The position numbers and the translations under genes were made by a program. The notes beneath the pieces are model-generated. The model ran no database searches, was not told where the DNA came from, and was given only the letters and a program-made list of their open reading frames with translations. A stretch of 24,161 nt of DNA from contig CAKZXL010000476.1 of the NCBI GenBank assembly GCA_937883885.1, positions 1-24,161 on the forward strand, given 5' to 3'. The DNA comes from an uncultured Aquincola sp. Lineage in GTDB: Bacteria; Pseudomonadota; Gammaproteobacteria; Burkholderiales; Burkholderiaceae. Below, piece after piece: positions 7,627 to 14,526 of the stretch. Every line of letters starts with the position of its first letter. Positions within the stretch are counted from its first letter, which is position 1.

Positions 7627-8782
7627 GTGCAGAGCCGAGCCACGACCATCGTACTGCTGGGCGTGGCGCAGACGCTGGCGTGGACCTCGTCGTACTACCT
7701 GCCGGCCATCCTCGCGGACGCCATCGTCCGCGATGTGGGCACCACCAACTCGGCCGTGTTCGGCGCCTTCTCGGTGGCCTTGCTCATGTCGGCGGCCATC
7801 GGGCGTTTCGCCGGCCGGCTGATCGACCGGCGCGGCGGGCGGCCGGTGCTGATCGCCAGCAACGTGGTGTTCGCGGCCGGCCTGGCCGCAATGAGCCAGG
7901 CACAGCAGCCGCTGCACGTCTTCGCGGCCTAGGCCGTGCTGGGCCTGGCGATGGGCAGCGGCCTGTACGAAGCCGCGTTCGCCACGGCCGTGCCCATGCA
8001 CGGCCAGAACGCACGGCGCACCATCACCGGCATCACCCTGTTCGCCGGTTTCGCCAGCACCGTTGGCTGGCCGGTCACGGCCTGGCTGGTGAGCACCATG
8101 GGGTGGCGTGGGGCATGCCTTGTGTGGGCTGGTCTGCACCTGGTCGTCCCGTTGCCGCTCAACGCGATGCTGCCGTCGGACGAGCGCGACGCGCCGACAC
8201 TGACCGATGCCGCCGGCAAGCCCGAGCAGCAGGCGACCTTGCCGCCGGCCAGGCAGCGCGGCGCTGCCGTCCTGCTGGCCTTCGTTTTCGCTGTGTCCTG
8301 GTTCACCAGCACGGCCATGGCTGCGCACCTGCCCAAGCTGTTGCTCGGAGTCGGTGCGAGCCTGGCGGCGGCCGTGGGTATCGCCGCGCTGGTCGGGCCG
8401 GCTGATCGAGTTCGCGTTTCTGAGCCGCGCGCACCCGCTGCTGTCGGCGCGGCTGGCCACGCTCGGCCATCCGCTGGGTGCGCTGTGCGTCGGCCTGTCC
8501 GGCAGCTCGGCCGCGATGGCTTTCGCGGTGCTGCACGGGCTGGGCAATGGCATCCTGACCATCGCCGTCGGGACGCTGCCGCTGCTGTTCTTCGGCGCGA
8601 AGGGCTATGGCCAGCGGCAGGGCTTCTTGATGGTGCCGGCGCGCATCGTTCAGGCCGCTTCGCCGGTCCTGTTCGGGCTGGCCGTGGAGCGCTTGTGCGT
8701 GGGCGCGCTTTGGGTCTCGGCGTGCCTAGGCGTGGCCGCATGCCTCGCGCTGACGCGACTGGCCGGAGACGTTCGCCGTTGA
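7627..8782 (+). pseudogene. MFS transporter, broken by stop and frameshift
   Basis: Hydrophobic major-facilitator sequence in two pieces. From a GTG at 7627, 15 bp after arsH, one frame reads VLLGVAQTLAWTSSYYLPA and contains GRLIDRRGGRPVLIA, the loop 2-3 MFS motif. It is interrupted by an in-frame TAG at 7930-7932 (FAA-stop-AVLGLAMGSGLYEAA). The same frame continues to about 8400, where it ends at ALVGPA. Homology resumes in the next frame with GRLIEFAFLSR and runs to the stop at 8780-8782. A small deletion near 8395-8405 explains the shift. Intact versions would be about 390 residues and are often found beside arsH, probably exporting an arsenical. One stop plus one frameshift makes sequencing error an unlikely full explanation, though not excluded. 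Confidence 0.85.
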
Positions 8783-8913
8783 CGGCAATCGCGCACCGGC
8801 GCTGGCTTGTGCCTGCGTGTGCCGTTGGCGCAGCAGTTCCCACATGGTGCCTTGGTCGCTTTGCCATCCCTACCGACCAGGTGCGGCTTCAGTCGAACAC
8901 CGCCACGCGACCG

Positions 8914-9123
8914 ATGACTCCGGACGACACCTTGTTCAATGCCGAACTGATCGAGGTGGTCGAGGTTGGAAGCACGCTGCGGGTTCTGACCCGCGTCGCC
9001 GGCGAGCCGCCGGCAACCCTGGTCATGGAAGCAGACAGCACCATTGCGCACGAGCACGGCGTGAGGCCTGGTGCCAAGCTCAGCCTGCGCCTGCGTGGCC
9101 GCAGCATCCGCGTCGAGCCCTAA
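8914..9123 (+). CDS. TOBE-like domain fragment (possible ABC-ATPase C-terminus)
   Basis: A 69-residue open frame from the ATG at 8914, without a Shine-Dalgarno. The pattern of alternating hydrophobic strands (NAELIEVVEVGSTLRVLTRV, then LVMEAD and RPGAKLSLRLRGRSIRVEP) resembles the C-terminal TOBE domain of PotA/CysA/FbpC-type ABC ATPases. The open frame extends upstream with FAIPTDQVRLQ, which looks like the conserved xIRPExVRL strand preceding TOBE in those proteins. It may therefore be the leftover end of an ATPase gene rather than an independent gene. Codon bias supports past or present coding. Function is not assignable. Confidence 0.45.
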   Translation: MTPDDTLFNAELIEVVEVGSTLRVLTRVAGEPPATLVMEADSTIAHEHGVRPGAKLSLRLRGRSIRVEP

Positions 9124-9156
9124 ACGCCTGAGGCATCGACGCGCTGACGGCGCCCT

Positions 9157-9963
9157 CTACTTGTGCCGCCAGACCTTCACGGCGGAGATGAGCAGGATGG
9201 CCGCCAGCACCGGCAGCAGCACCGCATCGGACACCACGCCCAGCAGCTGACCACCGAGGGCCGCGCCGGCAATCGAGCCCAGGGCCATGGCCAGCACGAA
9301 GCGCCGGTTCTGGCGCAGCACGGCGAAGGCGCTGTCGCGGCTGAAGCGCACGAAGCCCACAATCATGGTCGGCAGGCTGATGGCCACCGACAGGCTGCCG
9401 GCCAGCTTGATGTCGGCGCCGTAGAGCAGGATGAGCGTGGGGATGAGCAGCTCACCACCAGCCACCCCCATGACGGCTGCGACCACGCCGATGACGAAGC
9501 CGGCGACCAGGCCGCCCACCAGCTGCGCCGTGCCCTGCAGCACCGCACCGTCAGAGTGGATGCCATGCGCGAACAGCAACACCGCCGCGATGGCCACCAA
9601 CATGACGGCGATGACCTGGTAGAGCCGGCGGTTGCTCAGCCGCGTCGCCCAGCCCGCCCCTAGCCAGGCCCCGACCAGGCTGCCGGCCAGCAGGTTGGCG
9701 ATGGTCGACCAGTTGGCTGCAATCTCATGGGCCGGCACGGCGCCCATCCGGAAGAACAGCGCACTCGTCACCACGATGAGGCTCGCAGCCTTGTTCAAGA
9801 TGACTGCGTGCAGCGCGGCGAAGCCGAAGATGCCGATGAGGATGGGCAGGCGGAACTCGGCGCCGCCCAGCCCGATGAGGCCACCCAGGATGCCCACGGC
9901 CGCGCCGGTCAGCACCGCGCCCAGGATGCGGTTCGAACTCTCTGCGGCGGTTGTGGTGGTCAT
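9157..9963 (-). CDS. TauE/SafE-family membrane permease
   Basis: A 268-residue integral membrane protein with about eight hydrophobic helices and two related halves, GGLIGLGGAEFRLPILIGIF near residue 28 and AVMGVAGGELLIPTLILLYG near residue 163. The paired G-x-GGGx/GxGGGE-like turns are diagnostic of the TauE/SafE (sulfite exporter, DUF81) family, which moves sulfur or organic anions. It converges on the ars operon, its stop lying 33 bp from the end of the TOBE-like frame, so it is separately transcribed. Members appear near metal-resistance and sulfur genes. The substrate cannot be told from sequence, and no promoter was recognised upstream. Confidence 0.9.
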   Translation of the reverse strand: MTTTTAAESSNRILGAVLTGAAVGILGGLIGLGGAEFRLPILIGIFGFAALHAVILNKAASLIVVTSALFFRMGAVPAHEIAANWSTIANLLAGSLVGAWLGAGWATRLSNRRLYQVIAVMLVAIAAVLLFAHGIHSDGAVLQGTAQLVGGLVAGFVIGVVAAVMGVAGGELLIPTLILLYGADIKLAGSLSVAISLPTMIVGFVRFSRDSAFAVLRQNRRFVLAMALGSIAGAALGGQLLGVVSDAVLLPVLAAILLISAVKVWRHK

Positions 9964-10471
9964 GGCCGGGGATTGTGCCCGGCTGATAAGCCTCTAAGCA
10001 GTCAGAGGCTCGCGTTGGGCGACAGTCTGCAGCGGGTCGGTAGCACCAGTTCGCCGCTCGTGACAGCGGTCGTCCGGCCACCAACACGTCCGCGGCATCT
10101 GTTGGCTGGCAGGTCACTGCCGCGGAGCGGTCGTCGGTACTGCCGACCTGTGCGAGGCCGCTTTTGGCGCGGCTCGCGGCTCAGTCACCAAGTCCGAGTG
10201 ACCGTACCCAATCTAACCACCCGTTGCGAGCCTGAGTGCCGACCGGTGTCTACCACCCCTCGGCTAAATTGGACGAGTAGACCGTCCAGCTTTTTGGCTG
10301 GCAACTTCGGTGGCTATCCAATCTTTCTGGGCATTCCCCAGCCGTCGCACACCTGAATTTGATGGACTACCCTTGATTCGTTGCCATTGCGAGTCCAGGT
10401 AATTCTGGATCGTCTCAATAATGATTGGCGGTGCAAGCCGCCCCCCAGGCCGTAAACATCTGACCAGGCCC
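9964..10471. other. Intergenic stretch right of ars cargo
   Basis: About 510 bp without a gene I can support, locally less GC-rich around 10320-10430. A minus-strand frame contains PPIIIETIQNYLDSQWQRIK, which looks like natural protein, but it has no proper start or domain and may be a fragment of a lost gene. A short inverted repeat (CCAGC/GCTGG around a T-run, about 10287-10303) is present. The right boundary of the arsenic cargo probably lies here, though no terminal repeat was found. Confidence 0.4.
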
Positions 10472-10490
10472 TCCCGGTCGGACACCGGGG
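10472..10490 (-). terminator. Hairpin just after the 10491-10850 gene
   Basis: CCCGGT (10473-10478) pairs perfectly with ACCGGG (10484-10489) around a 5-base loop, immediately past the stop codon of the minus-strand gene. It could end the small-gene operon. No T-run follows on the minus strand, so it is at best an imperfect intrinsic terminator. Confidence 0.3.
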
Positions 10491-10850
10491 TCAGACCTTT
10501 GCCGTGACCTCGACGCCGTTGAAGCCGTCGGTCTCGATCAGGAAGTGGCCCAACTCCCCAGTCATGTCATCACGCAGGACGGCTCGAATCCCTTTGCCGG
10601 TGGATGTGGGATAAGAAGAGACCCCGGTTCGCTTGCCCTGCTTACTGTCGACCGGGAATAGCGGGCCGACAACGCCATCTAGGGCGGCGCCCTGACGCAC
10701 AGGCAACGGGCGGCCGGGAGAGTCGTACAGCTGTGCATAACGCGTGGCGACGTACGCGGAGGAGTTGTTGGCTGCATTTGCCAGCGCGTAGGCTTCGTCG
10801 GCCTCGACGCGCTCCATTGCTTCGTCCATCTGCTTGTTTGTCAGATCCAT
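10491..10850 (-). CDS. Hypothetical protein, 119 aa
   Basis: It begins MDLTNKQMDEAMERVEADEA, an acidic amphipathic helix, followed by a mixed alpha/beta half with RAVLRDDMTGELGHFLIETD. No family recognised, no cysteines and no membrane segment. The ATG at 10850 was preferred to an in-frame GTG at 10880. Neither has a clear ribosome site; the strong AAGGAGG seen nearby is on the other strand. It lies 84 bp downstream of the cysteine-peptidase-like gene and is probably the last gene of that minus-strand group. Composition and codon use support real coding. Confidence 0.7.
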   Translation of the reverse strand: MDLTNKQMDEAMERVEADEAYALANAANNSSAYVATRYAQLYDSPGRPLPVRQGAALDGVVGPLFPVDSKQGKRTGVSSYPTSTGKGIRAVLRDDMTGELGHFLIETDGFNGVEVTAKV

Positions 10851-10934
10851 CGTTTTCCCAATCGGTTCTCTCGGCCCCACGGCCGTTCAAGGAGGCTCTA
10901 GCATGGCCTGCAACGCCGGGATAATCAAGTTTCC

Positions 10935-11510
10935 CTACAGCAACTCAACTTGCTCGGCGCCCGTGCGACGTGACTGGCGCGAGGCGGGCTTGTGGGTTGC
11001 GATGCGAGAAGCCTGCACCCCTGTGCGCAGCGCGTCTGGCACCGCTACGCCGTAGTGGTGGGTGACGTGCCAGGGCGGCTCCGTCTTGGCCACTTCGCGC
11101 TCCCAGGCGTCAAAAGGTACCCAGGACGCCGGGTCGACCAGGGAGCAGAGCACCCAACCGTCGACATGGGCGACCCAGTGCGTGTGCGCGTAGGCCGCGG
11201 CCGCCGGCACGCCGGGATTCAGCCAGGAGCCTTCCCACTGAACGCGGTTGAGCCCGACGCACATGCCGCGCGTCTTCATGCCCTTGCGCAGCGTGTACTC
11301 GGCACCGAGGTGACGCAATGTCTCTCCGACCATCATCGGGCTCATCCAGCCGGGGAACTCGACCAGGTGCTCACGCACGTGGTCCAGACTCAGGCCCAGC
11401 ATCGCTGCGATGGAGTGCGGGCCGCAGTTGGCCTTCCAGGTGCGGTGCGCCGCCTGCGAGTCGCGTTCGCTGTAGAAGAGCCAGGGCCGACCGTCGTCCA
11501 CCGCCCGCAT
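10935..11510 (-). CDS. Cysteine-peptidase-like (C39/papain-fold-like) protein
   Basis: A 191-residue protein with an apparent Cys-His-Asp arrangement: Cys29 in ANCGPHSIAAML, His111 in THWVAHVDGW and Asp126 in SLVDPASW. The NCGPxSxAxxL start of a helix and the HWVxxxDGxxxxxDP strand are the general plan of C39-like and related papain-fold peptidases. Family membership is inferred from these motifs, not from overall similarity I can recall. There is no signal peptide or Gly-Gly ABC domain, so it would act in the cytoplasm. The basic tail (residues 160-191) is probably disordered. The ATG at 11510 shares its A with the stop of the preceding gene (TGATG), implying translational coupling. Confidence 0.72.
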   Translation of the reverse strand: MRAVDDGRPWLFYSERDSQAAHRTWKANCGPHSIAAMLGLSLDHVREHLVEFPGWMSPMMVGETLRHLGAEYTLRKGMKTRGMCVGLNRVQWEGSWLNPGVPAAAAYAHTHWVAHVDGWVLCSLVDPASWVPFDAWEREVAKTEPPWHVTHHYGVAVPDALRTGVQASRIATHKPASRQSRRTGAEQVELL

Positions 11511-11704
11511 CACTTGGTTGCTCTCACCTCGTTGAGCCCGTCGAGCGGACGTCCGGCCTCCTTGGCTAGGCGATACGCGCAGGAGGGCACATGCTTCTTG
11601 ATGTCGCCGTTGATTTCAGGGTCGGACCGCTTGCAGTGCACACAGCGGTAGTACGGGTTCCCGCCGCCGATCGGCTCGGTCTCGTAATCGTGGTCGTAGC
11701 TCAT
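11510..11704 (-). CDS. Small putative zinc-binding protein, 64 aa
   Basis: It begins MSYDHDYETEPIGGGNPYYR and carries CVHC (Cys21, Cys24) followed by HVPSC (His38, Cys42), a CxxC-x13-HxxxC pattern suitable for one zinc ion. No family recognised. Its ATG overlaps the previous gene's stop (ATGA) and its own stop overlaps the next start, so it is embedded in a coupled operon. The size and Cys/His spacing resemble small zinc-finger proteins common in phages and conjugative elements. Confidence 0.75.
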   Translation of the reverse strand: MSYDHDYETEPIGGGNPYYRCVHCKRSDPEINGDIKKHVPSCAYRLAKEAGRPLDGLNEVRATK

Positions 11705-12099
11705 GCGGCCAGCTTCCAGTAACCCACCTGTTCCGGTAAGTCAGCCAAGGCCGTCTCCTTGGCGCGGTCGCGCTTGGGCATGGGAGCCCAGCCGACGTAG
11801 CGGCCATCGCTGGCCCATGGGCCGAAGATGCAGATGCCGCCGAGGCTGAGCAGCAGTAGGCTGCCACTGCCGGGTTGCTCGCCGCCCTGTGCCGGGTAGT
11901 GGTAGTCGCTCCTGCGCGGCATTGGGCTCCAGGCCAGATAGCGGCCATCGTTCGACCAGGTGCCGGACACCGTGACGCCGCCCTCGGTGAGGAGCAGCAC
12001 CTTGGCACCCCCGGGCGGAAGCGCGTCGCCCACGCCAGGATAGAGGTAGCCGGCCTCGCCGGCGACGTAGTCCTTGGCACTCCGCGAAGTGGCGCTCAT
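11701..12099 (-). CDS. Tandem W-DGRY-W-PMP motif protein, 132 aa
   Basis: Two similar units are visible. Residues 33-64 contain GTWSNDGRYLAWSPMPRR, and residues 80-112 contain GPWASDGRYVGWAPMPKR, each preceded by a run of hydrophobic strand residues (KVLLLTEGGVTV and SLLLLSLGGICI). The W-x-PMP ending recalls the short DUF551-type phage proteins that finish in HWMPLP, but that link is only suggestive. The ATG at 12099 has AAGGA seven bases upstream and excludes an Arg/Trp-rich extension that is shadow. It overlaps the next gene by four bases. Function unknown. Confidence 0.75.
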   Translation of the reverse strand: MSATSRSAKDYVAGEAGYLYPGVGDALPPGGAKVLLLTEGGVTVSGTWSNDGRYLAWSPMPRRSDYHYPAQGGEQPGSGSLLLLSLGGICIFGPWASDGRYVGWAPMPKRDRAKETALADLPEQVGYWKLAA

Positions 12100-12115
12100 G
12101 GTCGAGTCCTTGTGG

Positions 12116-12556
12116 TCATGCCGCACCGGCGCTCCGGCGCGCCAGGTGCAGACGGATGATGGCAACAGCCGTGGCCAGATACTCCCAGGCCAGAGCAGGA
12201 TGCAGAACCGCATCGGTGGTGATGTCCAGGCCCAAGACGCCGAGTGCCGAGATCGCGATGTCCACGCCGGCTGAAGCCGCCAAGTGCAGCGTCATCTCGG
12301 CCGCGTACTTCCGGCCGCAGACGGCCAGCAGGAAGCCGAAGTACATCGTTAGTCCGGGCAGCAGTTGCGGGGCATCGAAGCCGGCCACGCCCACATGCCG
12401 AACGAGCGCCGCACCGAAGAAGGCGACGCACACGGAGAGGAAGCCGAAACTCGTAAGGCGCACCTTCGATGGAAGCATCTCGTGGGCCGGGCCGAAAGCG
12501 GCGGCCCGGCTCGCCATGGATAGCAGCGCCAGGAGAATTTGAAGCAGGGAGCTCAT
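12116..12556 (-). CDS. Putative inner-membrane protein, 146 aa
   Basis: Four hydrophobic stretches are seen: MSSLLQILLALLS, TSFGFLSVCVAFFGAALV, LLPGLTMYFGFLLAVCG and the GVDIAISALGVLGL region. No family recognised. The ATG at 12556 has GGGAG about nine bases upstream, and it overlaps the stop of the 52-residue gene before it (TGATG), so the two are coupled. It ends 16 bp before the tandem-motif gene. The C-terminal tail is basic (HLARRSAGAA), consistent with a cytoplasmic end. Confidence 0.7.
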   Translation of the reverse strand: MSSLLQILLALLSMASRAAAFGPAHEMLPSKVRLTSFGFLSVCVAFFGAALVRHVGVAGFDAPQLLPGLTMYFGFLLAVCGRKYAAEMTLHLAASAGVDIAISALGVLGLDITTDAVLHPALAWEYLATAVAIIRLHLARRSAGAA

Positions 12557-12714
12557 CAGTGCGCACTCCCGAGCTGCCAAGGAAGCTTGCTGCTGTAGCG
12601 GGCGTGTCGGTGGTCGCCAACCCGGGCGCCTTCTTTGCGGTCACACAGGCACTGCCGCCAGCCGCACTGAGCGGCCGACTTCGGCTGGATGGGCGATGTC
12701 GTCGCGGCAATCAT
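12556..12714 (-). CDS. Small Cys-containing protein, 52 aa, first gene of operon
   Basis: From the ATG at 12714 the frame reads MIAATTSPIQPKSAAQCGWR then QCLCDRKEGARVGDHRHARY, with three cysteines (C-x4-C-x-C) and a His/Arg cluster. No family recognised. There is no Shine-Dalgarno, but a promoter-like -10 box ends seven bases upstream, so a leaderless start is likely. Its stop overlaps the next ATG (TGATG), which supports that it is translated. It heads a coupled set of five minus-strand genes running to 10935. Confidence 0.55.
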   Translation of the reverse strand: MIAATTSPIQPKSAAQCGWRQCLCDRKEGARVGDHRHARYSSKLPWQLGSAH

Positions 12715-12760
12715 GGGGCAAGGGATAGCACTTCGTCCGGGCCACGACAAGGTGCTATCC
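12715..12760 (-). promoter_or_regulatory. Candidate leaderless promoter with 9-bp inverted repeat
   Basis: On the minus strand, TTGTCG (12750-12745) and TATCCC (12727-12722) are 17 bp apart, with the ATG seven bases later. A perfect 9-bp inverted repeat, GGATAGCAC (12723-12731) and GTGCTATCC (12752-12760), has one arm over the -10 box and the other just upstream of the -35 box, half-site centres 29 bp apart. This is a good layout for a repressor operator controlling the operon 12714-10935. The 160 bp further upstream (12761-12923) holds nothing I can identify. Confidence 0.5.
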
Positions 12761-12923
12761 GCGGCGCTGCCAAGGCGTAGGGTCGCGAGCTGGCAGAAGG
12801 AGCGCCCGGTCAATGCGGCGCAGGCCTCGACCGGGTTGCTACGACTCTCTATCGCTCGACACGAGCAGCAGTTGGCAGCTTGCCGGCAACTGTCCGCTCG
12901 ATGGAAAGATCAAATCCAGGCGG

Positions 12924-13553
12924 CTATTCGGCTTCAGACGGACGCGTGGCGATGACCGGTGCTTGCTCCGAGTTGGTTGCTGCCTGGACGGTGTCCACAG
13001 CCGACTCGAGGGCGGCCGATGCGGGCTGCGCCACGACCGTCGGCTTCTTGGCAGAGAGCTTCTTCGGGGGAGCCTTCAACTTCACCTGAGGGGCTTCCAC
13101 GGCAGCCTCCTGATGGCCGGCCGCGCTGCGAGGCGCCTCTACCTTCTTCGTTGCCGCCTTGAGCGGCTTCGGCGTCGACGAAGTGGGTGCAGCCGCAGGA
13201 GAGGGCTGTGCGGCAGGCGCAGGAGCGGCTGTCTGCAGCTTCTTCTCAAGGGCGCGGATGCGGCGTTCAGCCTTGGCCAGGGCCTCCCGGGTCTCGTTGT
13301 GTCCGGCGTCAGCGGCGGCAAGGGCGGCCGCACTTTGACCGCCGGCGAGCTTGTGCTCTGCTTTCACCGCCTTCAGATCGGTCCGCGCCTTCAGCAGTTT
13401 CTTGACCGCGGCAACGGGCAGCTCGACGGTCCAATCGCCGTCTTTGTCGGTCACGCTGACGAACTCAACCCTTTCCTCCATGAGGAATGCAAGCTTCTTG
13501 GGGAGCTCGAAGCGTCCTGCTTCGATGCGGGTGCGGTCGATTTTCTTGGCCAT
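12924..13553 (-). CDS. Coiled-coil protein with Ala/Pro/Lys-rich tail, 209 aa
   Basis: The first 75 residues (MAKKIDRTRIEAGRFELPKK onward, with VSVTDKDGDWTVELPVAAVK) look globular. A helical, probably coiled-coil segment follows (about 75-105, EALAKAERRIRALEKKLQ). The remaining half is a low-complexity Ala/Pro/Lys/Val tail with AAPAPAAQPSPAAAPT and several KxPxKK stretches, similar to DNA-associated or scaffold tails. No family recognised. The ATG at 13553 replaces a longer GTG reading at 13601. It is 92 bp downstream of the lipoprotein gene on the same strand. Confidence 0.75.
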   Translation of the reverse strand: MAKKIDRTRIEAGRFELPKKLAFLMEERVEFVSVTDKDGDWTVELPVAAVKKLLKARTDLKAVKAEHKLAGGQSAAALAAADAGHNETREALAKAERRIRALEKKLQTAAPAPAAQPSPAAAPTSSTPKPLKAATKKVEAPRSAAGHQEAAVEAPQVKLKAPPKKLSAKKPTVVAQPASAALESAVDTVQAATNSEQAPVIATRPSEAE

Positions 13554-13644
13554 GGGTGCGTCTCGATACCGTTGTTGTGATGGGGCCGATGGTACGAGCA
13601 CGTTCGACGCTCGTCTGGGCGCCGCCTGGAGGATCTGATCCAGC

Positions 13645-14100
13645 TCAGCTGCTGATGGCCAAGTCGAACTCGCGACTGTCGTTGCGCACGCATTGGCCGA
13701 TGCCGGTATCGGTCCAGGAGGCGAAATTGCACACGCACCTGATGAAGCGGCCGTCGTCCGCGCGCAGGTTGATGAGTCCGGAGCCCTGAGCTGACGTCCT
13801 GAACACCTGCGTAGTGCTGTTTCCCGCTGCCGTCACCGTCCGCGAGCCGCTTAATGCTGTGCTCGTGGCCGACCCGAGGGCTAAGGAGTAACTGCCGCCG
13901 TTGGCCGAGTAGACCCACGGGCCGCGGTACGTGACGCCTTTGATGGAGGCTTGTGCCTGGCCAGTGTTGCCTGACGTTCCGCCGATGGATTCGCCCAGAT
14001 GAACGACGCTAATTGAACGGTCGATCAACTGGAGCTTTGCCGCGCAGCCGGCCAGGGCGGACGCGCCAAGCATGACCGTGAAGAGGAGGGTGCAGCGCAT
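13645..14100 (-). CDS. Predicted outer- or inner-membrane lipoprotein, 151 aa
   Basis: The N-terminus is a type II signal peptide with lipobox LAGC (MRCTLLFTVMLGASALAGC; lipidated Cys19). Asp is not at +2, so outer-membrane sorting is plausible. The mature part is Ser/Thr/Gly-rich beta-type sequence with GVTYRGPWVYSANGG and a C-terminal region holding three cysteines (RCVCNF, IGQCVRND) that could form a disulphide. The ATG at 14100 has GGAG seven bases upstream. No family recognised; small lipoproteins of this kind occur in conjugative elements as entry-exclusion or envelope factors, but nothing here proves that. Confidence 0.82.
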   Translation of the reverse strand: MRCTLLFTVMLGASALAGCAAKLQLIDRSISVVHLGESIGGTSGNTGQAQASIKGVTYRGPWVYSANGGSYSLALGSATSTALSGSRTVTAAGNSTTQVFRTSAQGSGLINLRADDGRFIRCVCNFASWTDTGIGQCVRNDSREFDLAISS

Positions 14101-14526
14101 TGGTAGGCTCCGGCAGTTCGGTGTAGGCGATGATTCTTATGACATGCCGCGCGCCCTGCGGTACATGGTCAGGAGACTCATCACGGAGCTCTTGAACGAG
14201 GGAACCAGATGATGCGCTCCCTGGGCGCTTGAAGCGCGCGTAGCCGTGGTCCTGTACGAACCGGCACTTCTTTCACATTGGTCTCATACGGCCTGCGCGA
14301 TGATGCCGCCTGCTCAATAAGGCACCCGGCCGACCGGGTTGTCGTGAGCCTTTCGATGAACAGGAACAGATCGCCGTCGAACGGAACGCGTCCGATGGCT
14401 GAATTGGCCCAACTGAGGCAGCGGCAGCGGTGATCCCACTCGCAGGGGGAGCATTACGGCCTCGTATGACGCCCCGTCGACCTGTGTCGACGCCAACGCG
14501 TCCCGTATTGGCTCTACGATGTCGGT
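14101..14526. other. Divergent intergenic region, lipoprotein and AlbA_2 genes
   Basis: About 425 bp between two divergently read genes. It should hold both promoters. A TACGAT box (14514-14519) sits seven bases before the AlbA_2 ATG and could give a leaderless message, but I see no matching -35. A minus-strand frame across 14314-14661 has a poorly structured translation and overlaps the AlbA_2 gene, so I did not accept it. Confidence 0.4.

Noticed and set aside
9727..10356. Plus-strand 209-codon frame across the TauE start and intergenic region
   Set aside because: His/Arg/Gln-rich antisense shadow of the permease followed by unstructured sequence.
3170..10490. Search for direct or inverted repeats flanking the arsenic cargo
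   Set aside because: By eye no shared repeat of useful length was found between 3199-3719 and 9964-10490; a computed self-comparison would be decisive.
10903..11055. Plus-strand 50-codon frame with a perfect AAGGAGG seven bases before its ATG
   Set aside because: Most of it lies antisense to the 191-residue gene, its translation has no protein-like pattern, and no promoter or neighbour supports it; the ribosome site may be chance.
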